A stretch of 64,000 nucleotides of DNA from Rhodospirillales bacterium URHD0017 (lineage in GTDB: Bacteria; Pseudomonadota; Alphaproteobacteria; Reyranellales; Reyranellaceae). Below, piece by piece: positions 57,443-63,872 of the stretch. Below the pieces are notes generated by a model. That model had not been told where the DNA came from, did no database searches, and saw nothing but the letters and a program-made list of their open reading frames with translations. Location: assembly GCA_900110395.1 (NCBI GenBank), contig FODP01000004.1, forward strand, positions 453,170 through 517,169, read 5' to 3'. Every line of letters starts with the position of its first letter. The stretch's first letter is position 1. The position numbers were made by a program, and so were the translations under genes.

Positions 57443-58888
57443 TCAGACCGGAGCCGCCTTCCAGAAGTAACGCTTGAAGCCGCCGCGCATGGTGTCGTTG
57501 TCGCGGATGCGGAAGGTCATGCGCATCTTGGCGCCGACCTTCACCTGTTCCTTGTCGCTGTCGGTGAAGTCGGCCATGAAGCGGCCGCCCTCGGGGAAGG
57601 TGATCATGCCGTAATAGGCCGGCGGATCCGGCGAGTAGGTGAGCGAGTCGGCGGTGAACGACATCACGTTCGCCTCCAGCCCGGCCATGCGATAGGGCTC
57701 CTGGCTGTCGATGGCATGGCAGTTCGGGTTCACGCAGACCTGGCTGCGCGGGAACTGCACGGTGCCGCAGACCTTGCACTTGCCGCCGACCAGGCCGTAA
57801 ATCATGTCGCGCTTGCGCCACAGGACCGACAGCGCGGTCTTCTTGTCGAACTCCGCGCGCATGCCCTTCTCGATCGGCAGCATCTCGTTGAAGGCGAGGA
57901 ACTTCATGTAGTTCTTCTCTTCCTTGCGCCGCGCCAGCCAGCCCGAGACGCCCTTGCGCTTGGGCAGCTTCGCGTTCTCGGCCGTGACCTCGAACACCAG
58001 CGTGTCGACGCCCTGGCCGAAGGCGACGACCATGATCTTGTCGCCTTCCTTGGCACCCTCGAGCGCGTCGACCAGCATGACCAGAGCGTGGGCGGCGCCG
58101 GTGTCGCCGAGATTGGCGCCGAGAAGATCGCGCACGGCGCCCTCACCGATGCCGCACATCTTGGCCATCTGCTTGGGGACGGCCGGCATCAGGCTCGGCA
58201 TGATGAAGTGGGTGATGTCGGCGCCTTTCAGCTTGCAGGCGGCGAGTGCGGCCTTGATCGCCGGCGGCACGATCTTCGAGTAGCCCTCGTCGCGGATCCA
58301 GCGCTCTTCCCAGCCATAGTCGAAGTCGGTCTCGTCGCCGCGGAAATGGTCGACGAAGTCCATCGACACCGAATGATGGCCGACGAGCTTGGCGATCACG
58401 TTCTCGGTGCCGCACAGCAGCGCCGCCGCGCCGTCGCCGTAGTTCATCTCGCCGGTGGACGCCACGCGCGCCATCCGCTTGTCGGCCGCGGCCACCAGCG
58501 CGGGGCCACCGCCGTTCTGCGAGGCATTGAGCCCCGCGATCAGCGCCGAGGTGCCGGCTTTCAGCGAGCCGCCGACGTCGGAGGCGAGAAGGTTCTGCTC
58601 GATCGACAGCGCCGTGCCGATGACGCCGGCGTTCTGGCGATCCTTGAAGGGATGGGTGGTCGAGGCGAAGTAGAGGCTGCGCACGTCCTCGGGCTTGTGG
58701 CTGGTCAGGCAATCGCGCGAGGCCTCGACGGCCATGGTGACCGAATCCTCGTCCCAGTTGGCCATCGAGCGCTCGCCCTTGGCGAGGCCACGCAGGCCCG
58801 CGGCGAACCACTTGTTGGCGTCGTAGACCGCCTGACGCTGCAGGCGCAGGCGTGGGACGTAGGCACCATAGGCCACGATTCCGACCAT
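57443..58888 (-). CDS. HMG-CoA-synthase-like protein fused to DUF35 OB/zinc-ribbon domain
   Basis: 481 residues. Residues 1-320 follow the HMG-CoA synthase/KAS III-like fold (MVGIVAYGAYVPRLRLQRQA start, GGSLKAGTSAL, GDGAAALL). Residues 350-481 carry a rubredoxin-like zinc ribbon (C371, C374, C385, C390) and an OB fold (TYSPDPPAYYGMITFPEGGRF). Compared from memory with archaeal HMG-CoA synthase, the catalytic Glu, Cys and His positions are T77, L109 and I229. So it is probably not a working HMG-CoA synthase. It could be a scaffold for the adjacent thiolase. GGGAGGAAA precedes ATG 58888. Confidence 0.88.
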   Translation of the reverse strand: MVGIVAYGAYVPRLRLQRQAVYDANKWFAAGLRGLAKGERSMANWDEDSVTMAVEASRDCLTSHKPEDVRSLYFASTTHPFKDRQNAGVIGTALSIEQNLLASDVGGSLKAGTSALIAGLNASQNGGGPALVAAADKRMARVASTGEMNYGDGAAALLCGTENVIAKLVGHHSVSMDFVDHFRGDETDFDYGWEERWIRDEGYSKIVPPAIKAALAACKLKGADITHFIMPSLMPAVPKQMAKMCGIGEGAVRDLLGANLGDTGAAHALVMLVDALEGAKEGDKIMVVAFGQGVDTLVFEVTAENAKLPKRKGVSGWLARRKEEKNYMKFLAFNEMLPIEKGMRAEFDKKTALSVLWRKRDMIYGLVGGKCKVCGTVQFPRSQVCVNPNCHAIDSQEPYRMAGLEANVMSFTADSLTYSPDPPAYYGMITFPEGGRFMADFTDSDKEQVKVGAKMRMTFRIRDNDTMRGGFKRYFWKAAPV

Positions 58889-59022
58889 TCGCTTTCCTCC
58901 CACTATGAACGGGCGTTTATGTCTGCCGCTTTAGCGCGCCCCGCCGGGACGCGCGAGGTGCATTTGATCATGGCTGCCAAGAACGTGGAATGGGGTTCCG
59001 GGCGGCGAAATAAAGAGCCTTT

Positions 59023-59152
59023 CTCCCCAACGAAGTTGGGGAGGTGTCGGCGTCTACGCCGACGGAGGGGTCAGGGGCATCAGTAACGTTGCTCATGACC
59101 CCTCCGCCCGCTGCGCGGGCACCTCCCCTTCGCGGACTCCGCGAAGGGGAGG
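59023..59152. repeat. Palindromic intergenic element, family B copy 2
   Basis: CTCCCCAACGAAGTTGGGGA, then CGACGGAGGGGTCA at left; CATGACCCCTCCGCCCGC and a second hairpin ending GGGGAGG at right. It ends five bases from the NUDIX stop codon. Confidence 0.87.
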
Positions 59153-59156
59153 AATT

Positions 59157-59981
59157 TCAACGCCCAGCTGTCGGCGGTAGCTCGCGGAACAGATTGCGGT
59201 ACCCCGCATCGGGCGGAATGTGCAGGTAGCGCTTGCCGTCGCGCGTCTCGACCCAGGGCTGGACGGTGACCACTTTGCGGCCTGAGGCGGCGGCGATCGC
59301 GCCGGCGACGGTCTTTTCCTCGGCCAGCAATTCGAGATTCTTCAAGGTCGCGTGCACCAGGGTGCGCTTGCCGGCGGTGGCCTCATCGATCGCTTCCTGC
59401 GCGCCGATCCACACCGAGTCGACCGATTCCGAGCCGTCATGCAGGGCGATCTGGTCCTCGGGCGCTTCCGCCAAAAAGAACCAGGTGTCGAAACGCTTGG
59501 GCGCGAAGGTGGGCGTGATCCAGTGGGCGTAGGGCACCATCATGTCGGTGGCGAGCTCGAGATCCTCCGCCTCGACCAGGTCGACGATACTGGCCTCGTC
59601 CTTGGCGAGCTTCGTCCGCCAGCGCTCCTCGATGCCCTTCAAGTCGGCGGCGGCGATCACGGCGCGCTCGCCGCGCTTGCGGGCGAGAAGGATGCCGCAC
59701 TCCTCGAAGGCCTCGCGCACGCCGGCGACACGGAACTTCAGCTCCTCGGGCTCGATCTTGTCGGCGTGGCCGCAGCGCGCGCGCAAGCGCGCATCGCCGT
59801 CGGCGTCCTCGAGTTTGCCGCCGGGGAAGACCAGCGCGCCGGAAAAGGAATCGATCGCCTGGTGGCGCACCACCATGAAGACTTCGAGCGGTGAGGTGTT
59901 TTCGCCCGGCACCGAGGGGCGCAGCAGCAGGACGGTCGTCGCCGGACGCGCTACGGGCGCGGTTTTCTGTTGTTCAGTCAT
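59157..59981 (-). CDS. NUDIX hydrolase of the NUDT19/RP2-like type
   Basis: 274 residues. The Nudix box is split: FPGGKLEDAD at 52-61 is followed by an insert of about 25 residues before VREAFEECGILLA at 88-100, the arrangement seen in NUDT19-like CoA diphosphatases. Catalytic glutamates (REAFEE) are present. A second conserved region WITPTFAPKRFDTWFFLAE follows. It would split a nucleoside-diphosphate-linked compound, plausibly CoA or acyl-CoA, which fits its place upstream of the acyl-CoA cluster. ATG 59981 is divergent from the hdeD-like gene. Confidence 0.88.
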   Translation of the reverse strand: MTEQQKTAPVARPATTVLLLRPSVPGENTSPLEVFMVVRHQAIDSFSGALVFPGGKLEDADGDARLRARCGHADKIEPEELKFRVAGVREAFEECGILLARKRGERAVIAAADLKGIEERWRTKLAKDEASIVDLVEAEDLELATDMMVPYAHWITPTFAPKRFDTWFFLAEAPEDQIALHDGSESVDSVWIGAQEAIDEATAGKRTLVHATLKNLELLAEEKTVAGAIAAASGRKVVTVQPWVETRDGKRYLHIPPDAGYRNLFRELPPTAGR

Positions 59982-60030
59982 GCACCGATTGTCCCATAGC
60001 CTCAGCGACACTGCCAACGGCCGGGTGTAT

Positions 60031-60069
60031 CCTGCGGGATACCCATTTCGCAGATGGGCATTCCGCAGG
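60031..60069 (+). promoter_or_regulatory. Two-step hairpin in leader of hdeD-like gene
   Basis: CCTGCGG-GATA-CCCAT and ATGGG-CATT-CCGCAGG form two perfectly paired stems separated by an internal GATA/CATT bulge, with loop TTCGCAG. It ends just before the AGAAGGA ribosome site, so folding could affect translation of the downstream gene. Confidence 0.55.
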
Positions 60070-60081
60070 GAGAAGGAAACG

Positions 60082-60663
60082 ATGTCTGTGACCAGCAACA
60101 GCCCGGCCCCCAACAGCCTGGGCGAAGGTCTGAAGGCGCTGCACGCCAAGTGGGGTTGGATCGTGGCGCTGGGCATCATCTTCATGATCGCGGGCGTGAT
60201 CGCGCTCGGCAGCGTCGTGATGGCCACCGTCTCGGCGATCTACGTGATCGGCATCATGATGATCATGGCCGGAGCCACCGAGATCGCGACTGCCTTCAGC
60301 GTCAAGGAATGGGGCCGCTTCACGCTGTGGCTGCTGCTCGGGCTGCTCTATGTCGCGGCCGGCGTCATCTGCTTCTTCCGGCCGTTCGAGGCCGCCGCCA
60401 TCGTCACCCTGATGCTGGGCATCGCGCTGATGATCGGCGGCGTGGTGCGCGGCTTCCTGGCGTGGAGCGTGCGCGAGGCCGGCAAGCCGTGGGGCTGGGT
60501 CGCCGTCTCGGCCCTGATCACCCTGCTGCTGGGCATCATCATCATCGCCAAGTGGCCCTACTCCAGCGCCTACACGCTCGGCATCTTCCTCGGCATCGAC
60601 CTGATATTCATCGGCTCGAGCTGGCTCGGCATCGGGCTCGCCCTCAAGAAGCGCGCCGCCTGA
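60082..60663 (+). CDS. HdeD/DUF308 family membrane protein
   Basis: 193 residues with six hydrophobic helices in three pairs, as in HdeD/DUF308: WGWIVALGIIFMIAGVIALG, AIYVIGIMMIMAGATEIATA, LWLLLGLLYVAAGVICFF, IVTLMLGIALMIGGVVRGFLAW, VSALITLLLGIIIIAKWP and LGIFLGIDLIFIGSSWL. HdeD is linked to acid resistance in enteric bacteria; in other groups the role is unknown. AGAAGGAAA precedes ATG 60082. The terminase-like gene is convergent. Confidence 0.9.
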   Translation: MSVTSNSPAPNSLGEGLKALHAKWGWIVALGIIFMIAGVIALGSVVMATVSAIYVIGIMMIMAGATEIATAFSVKEWGRFTLWLLLGLLYVAAGVICFFRPFEAAAIVTLMLGIALMIGGVVRGFLAWSVREAGKPWGWVAVSALITLLLGIIIIAKWPYSSAYTLGIFLGIDLIFIGSSWLGIGLALKKRAA

Positions 60664-61170
60664 GCCGAAGGCAGCGTCGGCCAGAAGGTCGGCGCGGCGC
60701 CGTTCGGGCGGGAGTTCTGCCAGCACCTTCTGGCGGGCCCGCTCGCCCGCGGTATCGAGCAGCAGGATGTCCGGACCGGACGAGCCGTCCGGCGCCGCCC
60801 CTTTCTCCGACCAGGCAGCGCGCTGGCGGTTGCGCAGCCAGAAGATGCAGGCGCGCGTGTCGGGCGGATAGTGCACGACGTTCTTGAGCTTCCGCTCCTC
60901 GCCGCCGTGCAGCACCGTGCGTTCGACCATGCAGCTCCAGCCCACGGCGCGCTCGTAAAGGCAGCGCGCCACACGGCCATCGGCCACGACGCGGCCCTCG
61001 TGCACCGCCTCGGCGAAGGCGGGATGGCTCGCGATCCAGTTGTCGATGGTCCGCGGCGCGACATCGAAGAAGCCCGCCAACTCGTCGTTGGTGGCGCCGA
61101 GCAAGCAGTAGTTGTGGGCGAGCTCGCAGAACTCACGGCGATAGGCGGTGGGACGGCCGGCGGTGGTCAT
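60664..61170 (-). CDS. Terminase small-subunit-like / HTH protein, 3' end unclear
   Basis: Start at ATG 61170: MTTAGRPTAYRREFCELAHN, then CLLGATNDELAGFFDVAPRTIDNWIASHPAFAEAV, a helix-turn-helix typical of phage terminase small subunits, then YPPDTRACIFWLRNRQRAAWSEK, also typical. About 165 residues are convincing. The frame has no stop before 59974 and would run antisense through the whole hdeD-like gene, so the coordinates given cover only the supported part. The true end was probably lost by frameshift or deletion. An isolated phage-derived gene with no other phage functions nearby. Confidence 0.62.
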
Positions 61171-61179
61171 AACTGAATA

Positions 61180-61191
61180 TTACTACAGTAA
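61180..61191. promoter_or_regulatory. Short palindrome upstream of terminase-like gene
   Basis: TTACTACAGTAA has perfect 5-base arms and lies ten bases ahead of the start codon in an AT-rich patch. The encoded helix-turn-helix protein could bind it, but nothing beyond symmetry and position supports this. Confidence 0.35.
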
Positions 61192-61301
61192 CGATCAAAT
61201 CAAGGGCAGAATATTTGCGCGCCGTAAAAGGGCCGCCCCGGTGCCAGCAGTGCTGTCACTTCTCCGGGAACCCTGGCGCCTGTCGTGCGTTGGAAAACGT
61301 C

Positions 61302-61679
61302 ATGCCTGACGCCCGCCCCCTGAAGGTCCTCGTCGTCGAAGACGAATCGCTGGTGGCGCTCGATATCGAGACCATGCTGGAGGAGATGGGCTGCAAGGTG
61401 GTGGCGAGCGTGCCGCGTCTGGTTCGGGCGCTCGATCTCGCCTCCCGGCTCGACTTCGATCTCGCCGTGCTCGACATCAATCTCGCCGGCGAAGTCGTCT
61501 ATCCCCTCGCCTTCCGGCTGGCCGATCGCGGCATTCCGTTCGTGTTCAGCACGGGCTACAGCACGGCGGCCCTGCCGCCGGAACTGCGCGACCGGCCGAT
61601 TCTCAGGAAGCCCGTCATGCTCGCCAACCTCAAGCGCGCGGTGGCGATGGCGCGGACGGGGATCAGGAGCATCAACTAG
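61302..61679 (+). CDS. Single-domain response regulator
   Basis: 125 residues forming only a receiver domain. Acidic pocket E13/D14 (VVEDES), phosphoacceptor D58 (AVLDIN), switch S/T at FSTGY and K103 (LRKPV). There is no output domain, so it acts by protein contact or as a phosphate sink, as in CheY-like or FixJ-partner receivers. No histidine kinase is adjacent. ATG 61302 is chosen (MPDARPLKVLVVEDE); upstream starts add a non-homologous leader. Confidence 0.93.
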   Translation: MPDARPLKVLVVEDESLVALDIETMLEEMGCKVVASVPRLVRALDLASRLDFDLAVLDINLAGEVVYPLAFRLADRGIPFVFSTGYSTAALPPELRDRPILRKPVMLANLKRAVAMARTGIRSIN

Positions 61680-61708
61680 GGCCGTGCTTCGCCGGACAAG
61701 CAAGCAAG

Positions 61709-62317
61709 CTAGAACAGGCTGAAATACTGGCGGGGGATGTAGATCACCTCGTAGGCCAGCGCGGCGGCGGCGAACAAGCCATGGAATTTCAGATTGCGGG
61801 TTCGTGCCGCAACCAGGCACAAGGCCACGAAGACGCCGTTGCGCACGAGATACTCCGGTTCCAGGGAGCGCAGGTGCTCGGTGCCCTTGATCAGGGTGTC
61901 GATCACGTCCATCGCTTCGGTCAGCGCGAAAATGCCGAAGAACAAGGCGCGTCGGGCGATGAAATAGTCGCCGTAACTGTCATAGCCCTCGATGTCGTCG
62001 GGAAACAGCAGCGCCGCCTGGAGGAAGAACATCGAGGCGTAGACGATGACGAACAAATAGAGCGCGAACGTCCAATGCGTGATCTGGCTGAGGCGGAACT
62101 CCCACCACCAGAAGGCAATGACGTTGAAGAAGACCCAGGCCACCCAGCCGAGATGGATCCACGAAAAGAGGCGGTGGTCCGACTGACGCATGAACTGGGC
62201 AAGGCCGCTGAGCAGGCGGGTCACGCTCAAGCCGAGGATGATGGCGATCAGCACGCGTACGTGGAGATAGAGATCGACCTCGATCTGAATGGTTGGCGGA
62301 TTGTTGAGTCCCGGCAT
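61709..62317 (-). CDS. Uncharacterised membrane protein
   Basis: 202 residues with about five membrane helices, beginning MPGLNNPPTIQIEVDLYLHVRVLIAIILGLSVTRLLSGLA. Other segments are HLGWVAWVFFNVIAFWWWEF, THWTFALYLFVIVYASMFFLQAALLF and FVALCLVAARTRNLKFHGLFAAAALAYEVIYI. The LGLSVTRLLSGLA motif recurs in a family of proteobacterial membrane proteins I know only as hypothetical. GGGAGAAGGG precedes the ATG. Convergent with the response regulator; divergent from the riboswitch transcript. Confidence 0.75.
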   Translation of the reverse strand: MPGLNNPPTIQIEVDLYLHVRVLIAIILGLSVTRLLSGLAQFMRQSDHRLFSWIHLGWVAWVFFNVIAFWWWEFRLSQITHWTFALYLFVIVYASMFFLQAALLFPDDIEGYDSYGDYFIARRALFFGIFALTEAMDVIDTLIKGTEHLRSLEPEYLVRNGVFVALCLVAARTRNLKFHGLFAAAALAYEVIYIPRQYFSLF

Positions 62318-62390
62318 CGTCGCCCTTCTCCCCCTGACACCGCATTCGTCATTGCTTGACAGCGCAAAAGGTGTCTCGCAAGGTTGCCGC

Positions 62391-62486
62391 TGTCTACCGG
62401 GGTGCCTGCCCTCGAACTGAGCCAAGATGGCGGGCTGAGATCACACCCGTTGAACCTGCCTGGGTCATGCCAGCGAAGGGAGTGTT
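62391..62486 (+). promoter_or_regulatory. TPP riboswitch (THI element)
   Basis: Contains the conserved THI-box elements in order: CGGGGTGCC (62398), a 7-base P3 stem GCCTGCC/GGCGGGC, CTGAGATCACACCCGTTGAA, CCTGCCTGGGTCATGCCAGC and GCGAAGGGA. These match the thiamine-pyrophosphate aptamer nearly base for base. TPP binding would lower expression of what follows: a 17-codon ORF and a luciferase-like oxidoreductase. The 3' AAGGGAG part of the aptamer also has the right spacing to serve as ribosome site for the short ORF. Confidence 0.92.
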
Positions 62487-62488
62487 TC

Positions 62489-62542
62489 ATGCCTGAGATC
62501 GTCGTCGTTCTGTGCCGGGGCCGAGTTAGCCGGGGCCGTTGA
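62489..62542 (+). CDS. 17-codon ORF directly after the TPP riboswitch
   Basis: Reads MPEIVVVLCRGRVSRGR then TGA. AAGGGAG, the last conserved part of the riboswitch, lies six bases before its ATG, so TPP binding would hide its ribosome site. It could be a leader peptide whose translation opens the downstream gene (47 bases on), or a leftover start of an earlier thiamine gene. No homologue is recognised. Confidence 0.4.
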   Translation: MPEIVVVLCRGRVSRGR

Positions 62543-62589
62543 GCCCTCGACCCGCCTTCCCCACACTCACTCTCTCAGGAATTCTTCCC

Positions 62590-63591
62590 ATGCGATTTGG
62601 ATTGTTCGGCGGCGCCGCGGCGCCGCGCCTGCCCGATGCCGCGGCCTCCGCCGATGGCTTCTTCGATTTCATCGAGACCAACGTCGAGGCCGAGGCGCTG
62701 GGCTTCCATTCGAGCTTCGTGACCGAGCATCACTTCACGAAGATCGGCCAGCTCTCCGCCCCGCTCACGCTGCTGACCTACCTTGCGGCGCGCACGACGC
62801 GGCTGCGACTCGGCACCGCGATCCTGGTGCTGCCATGGCACAATCCGGTGCTGCTGGCCGAGCAGGTCGCCACGCTCGATCTCCTGTCGCGCGGGCGCCT
62901 CGATCTCGGCATCGGCAAGGGCTATCGCCACAACGAGTTCGCGGGCTTCGCCCTCCCGCCTGCCGACGCCGAGACGCGCTTCGAGGAGGTGCTCGACGTG
63001 ATGGTCCGTGCGCTCGGCTCCGACGCGCCGTTCTCCCACCGCGGCCAGTTCTTCCGTTTCGACGAGGTCGTGGTCGAACCGCCGCCCTACCAGCGGCCGC
63101 ATCCGCCGCTGTGGCTGGCGGCCGGAAGCGCCGCCTCGATCACGGCCTGCGCGCGGCGCGGCTTCAATCTGCTGCTCGACCAGTTCGCCTCGCCGCTGCA
63201 GATCAAGGAGCGCATCACGCTGTACCGGCACGAGCTCGAGGCGGCGGGCCACGCCTTCGACCCGATGCGTGTCGCCGTCGCGCGCAACATCTTCGTGGCC
63301 GAGGACGCCAGCGAGGCGGCCGAAGCGAGGAAGCGGCAGGAGCGCGTGCACGAGCGCCTGCTGTCGCTGTCGCGCGGCTCGCAAAGCCGGCCGGGCTCGC
63401 ACATCCTGGGCTACACCGAGACGCTGGAACGCGATGCGCTGGCGATGATCGGCCCGGCCAAGGAGATCGCCGACAAGCTCGCCGCGCTCGCGGAGGTTGG
63501 CGTCGCCTACGTGCTGCTGTCGGGCCAGGGTTCTCGGCCCAACCTGCGGCGGTTCGCCGAGAAGGTCATGCCTAAGTTCGGCGCGCCGTGA
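62590..63591 (+). CDS. LLM-class flavin-dependent oxidoreductase under TPP riboswitch
   Basis: 333 residues of the bacterial luciferase-like fold: MRFGLFGGAA start, FVTEHHF (54-60), TAILVLPWHNPVLLAEQVATLDLLSRGRLDLGIGKGY and PPLWLAAGSAASITACARRGFNLL. These are FMNH2-dependent monooxygenases or reductases. Position behind a TPP riboswitch implies a role in thiamine supply, salvage or breakdown of a thiamine-related heterocycle, but no such function is evident from sequence. AGGA lies nine bases before ATG 62590. No thi genes follow; a broken family B repeat and an IS110-type element do. Confidence 0.9.
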   Translation: MRFGLFGGAAAPRLPDAAASADGFFDFIETNVEAEALGFHSSFVTEHHFTKIGQLSAPLTLLTYLAARTTRLRLGTAILVLPWHNPVLLAEQVATLDLLSRGRLDLGIGKGYRHNEFAGFALPPADAETRFEEVLDVMVRALGSDAPFSHRGQFFRFDEVVVEPPPYQRPHPPLWLAAGSAASITACARRGFNLLLDQFASPLQIKERITLYRHELEAAGHAFDPMRVAVARNIFVAEDASEAAEARKRQERVHERLLSLSRGSQSRPGSHILGYTETLERDALAMIGPAKEIADKLAALAEVGVAYVLLSGQGSRPNLRRFAEKVMPKFGAP

Positions 63592-63605
63592 TCGCGAGGT
63601 GTCTT

Positions 63606-63689
63606 CCTCCCCAAGCGACGCTTGGGGAGGAATCGGCGCCATACGCCGACGGAGGGGTCATGGGCTTCGAGTGAGGTCTCATGACCCCT
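63606..63689. repeat. Palindromic element, family B copy 3, interrupted
   Basis: Left arm CCTCCCCAAGCGACGCTTGG, GGAGGAATCGGCG and CGACGGAGGGGTCATG are intact; the right arm stops after CATGACCCCT, where copies B1 and B2 continue with CCG(T/C)CCGC. The missing part is replaced by the IS110-type element. Confidence 0.88.
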
Positions 63690-63872
63690 TGTGTCTTTGA
63701 GATGGTCCAGAATGCGCAAACGGGCGGCTGCAGCAACAGCCGCCCGTCGCTGGACCTGAGCCCGCTGACCCCTGAGGCGTAAGCCTGCGACGGAGCAAGG
63801 GACAAGCCCGGTGTCTTCGCAAACCCGAACAGTTGCGAGGGTCGACCCCGCACCACAAGGAAGGGCTGGAAG
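63690..63872 (+). ncRNA. Probable bridge RNA region of the IS110-type element
   Basis: Starts with a two-part stem: GGTCCAG (63704-63710) pairs with CTGGACC (63750-63756), enclosing a 10-base perfect hairpin CGGGCGGCTG / CAGCCGCCCG. Next is an AGGC-GTAA-GCCT tetraloop hairpin (63774-63785) flanked by TGACCCCT (63767-63774) and GACGGAG (63789-63795). These two match, directly and as reverse complement, the two sides of the family B target ATGACCC-CT-CCGTC. This is the layout expected of a target-binding loop in an IS110-family bridge RNA. The donor loop would be the remaining part to 63872. Confidence 0.7.

Noticed and set aside
62521..62580. Rho-independent terminator after the riboswitch
   Set aside because: GC-rich direct repeats CCGGGGCCG occur, but there is no clear stem followed by a U-run, so a terminator is not supported.
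63811..63817. GTGTCTT shared between the element's left end and the later bridge-RNA region as a donor guide
   Set aside because: The match is short and in an orientation I cannot reconcile with donor pairing without the right end, so no donor loop is claimed.
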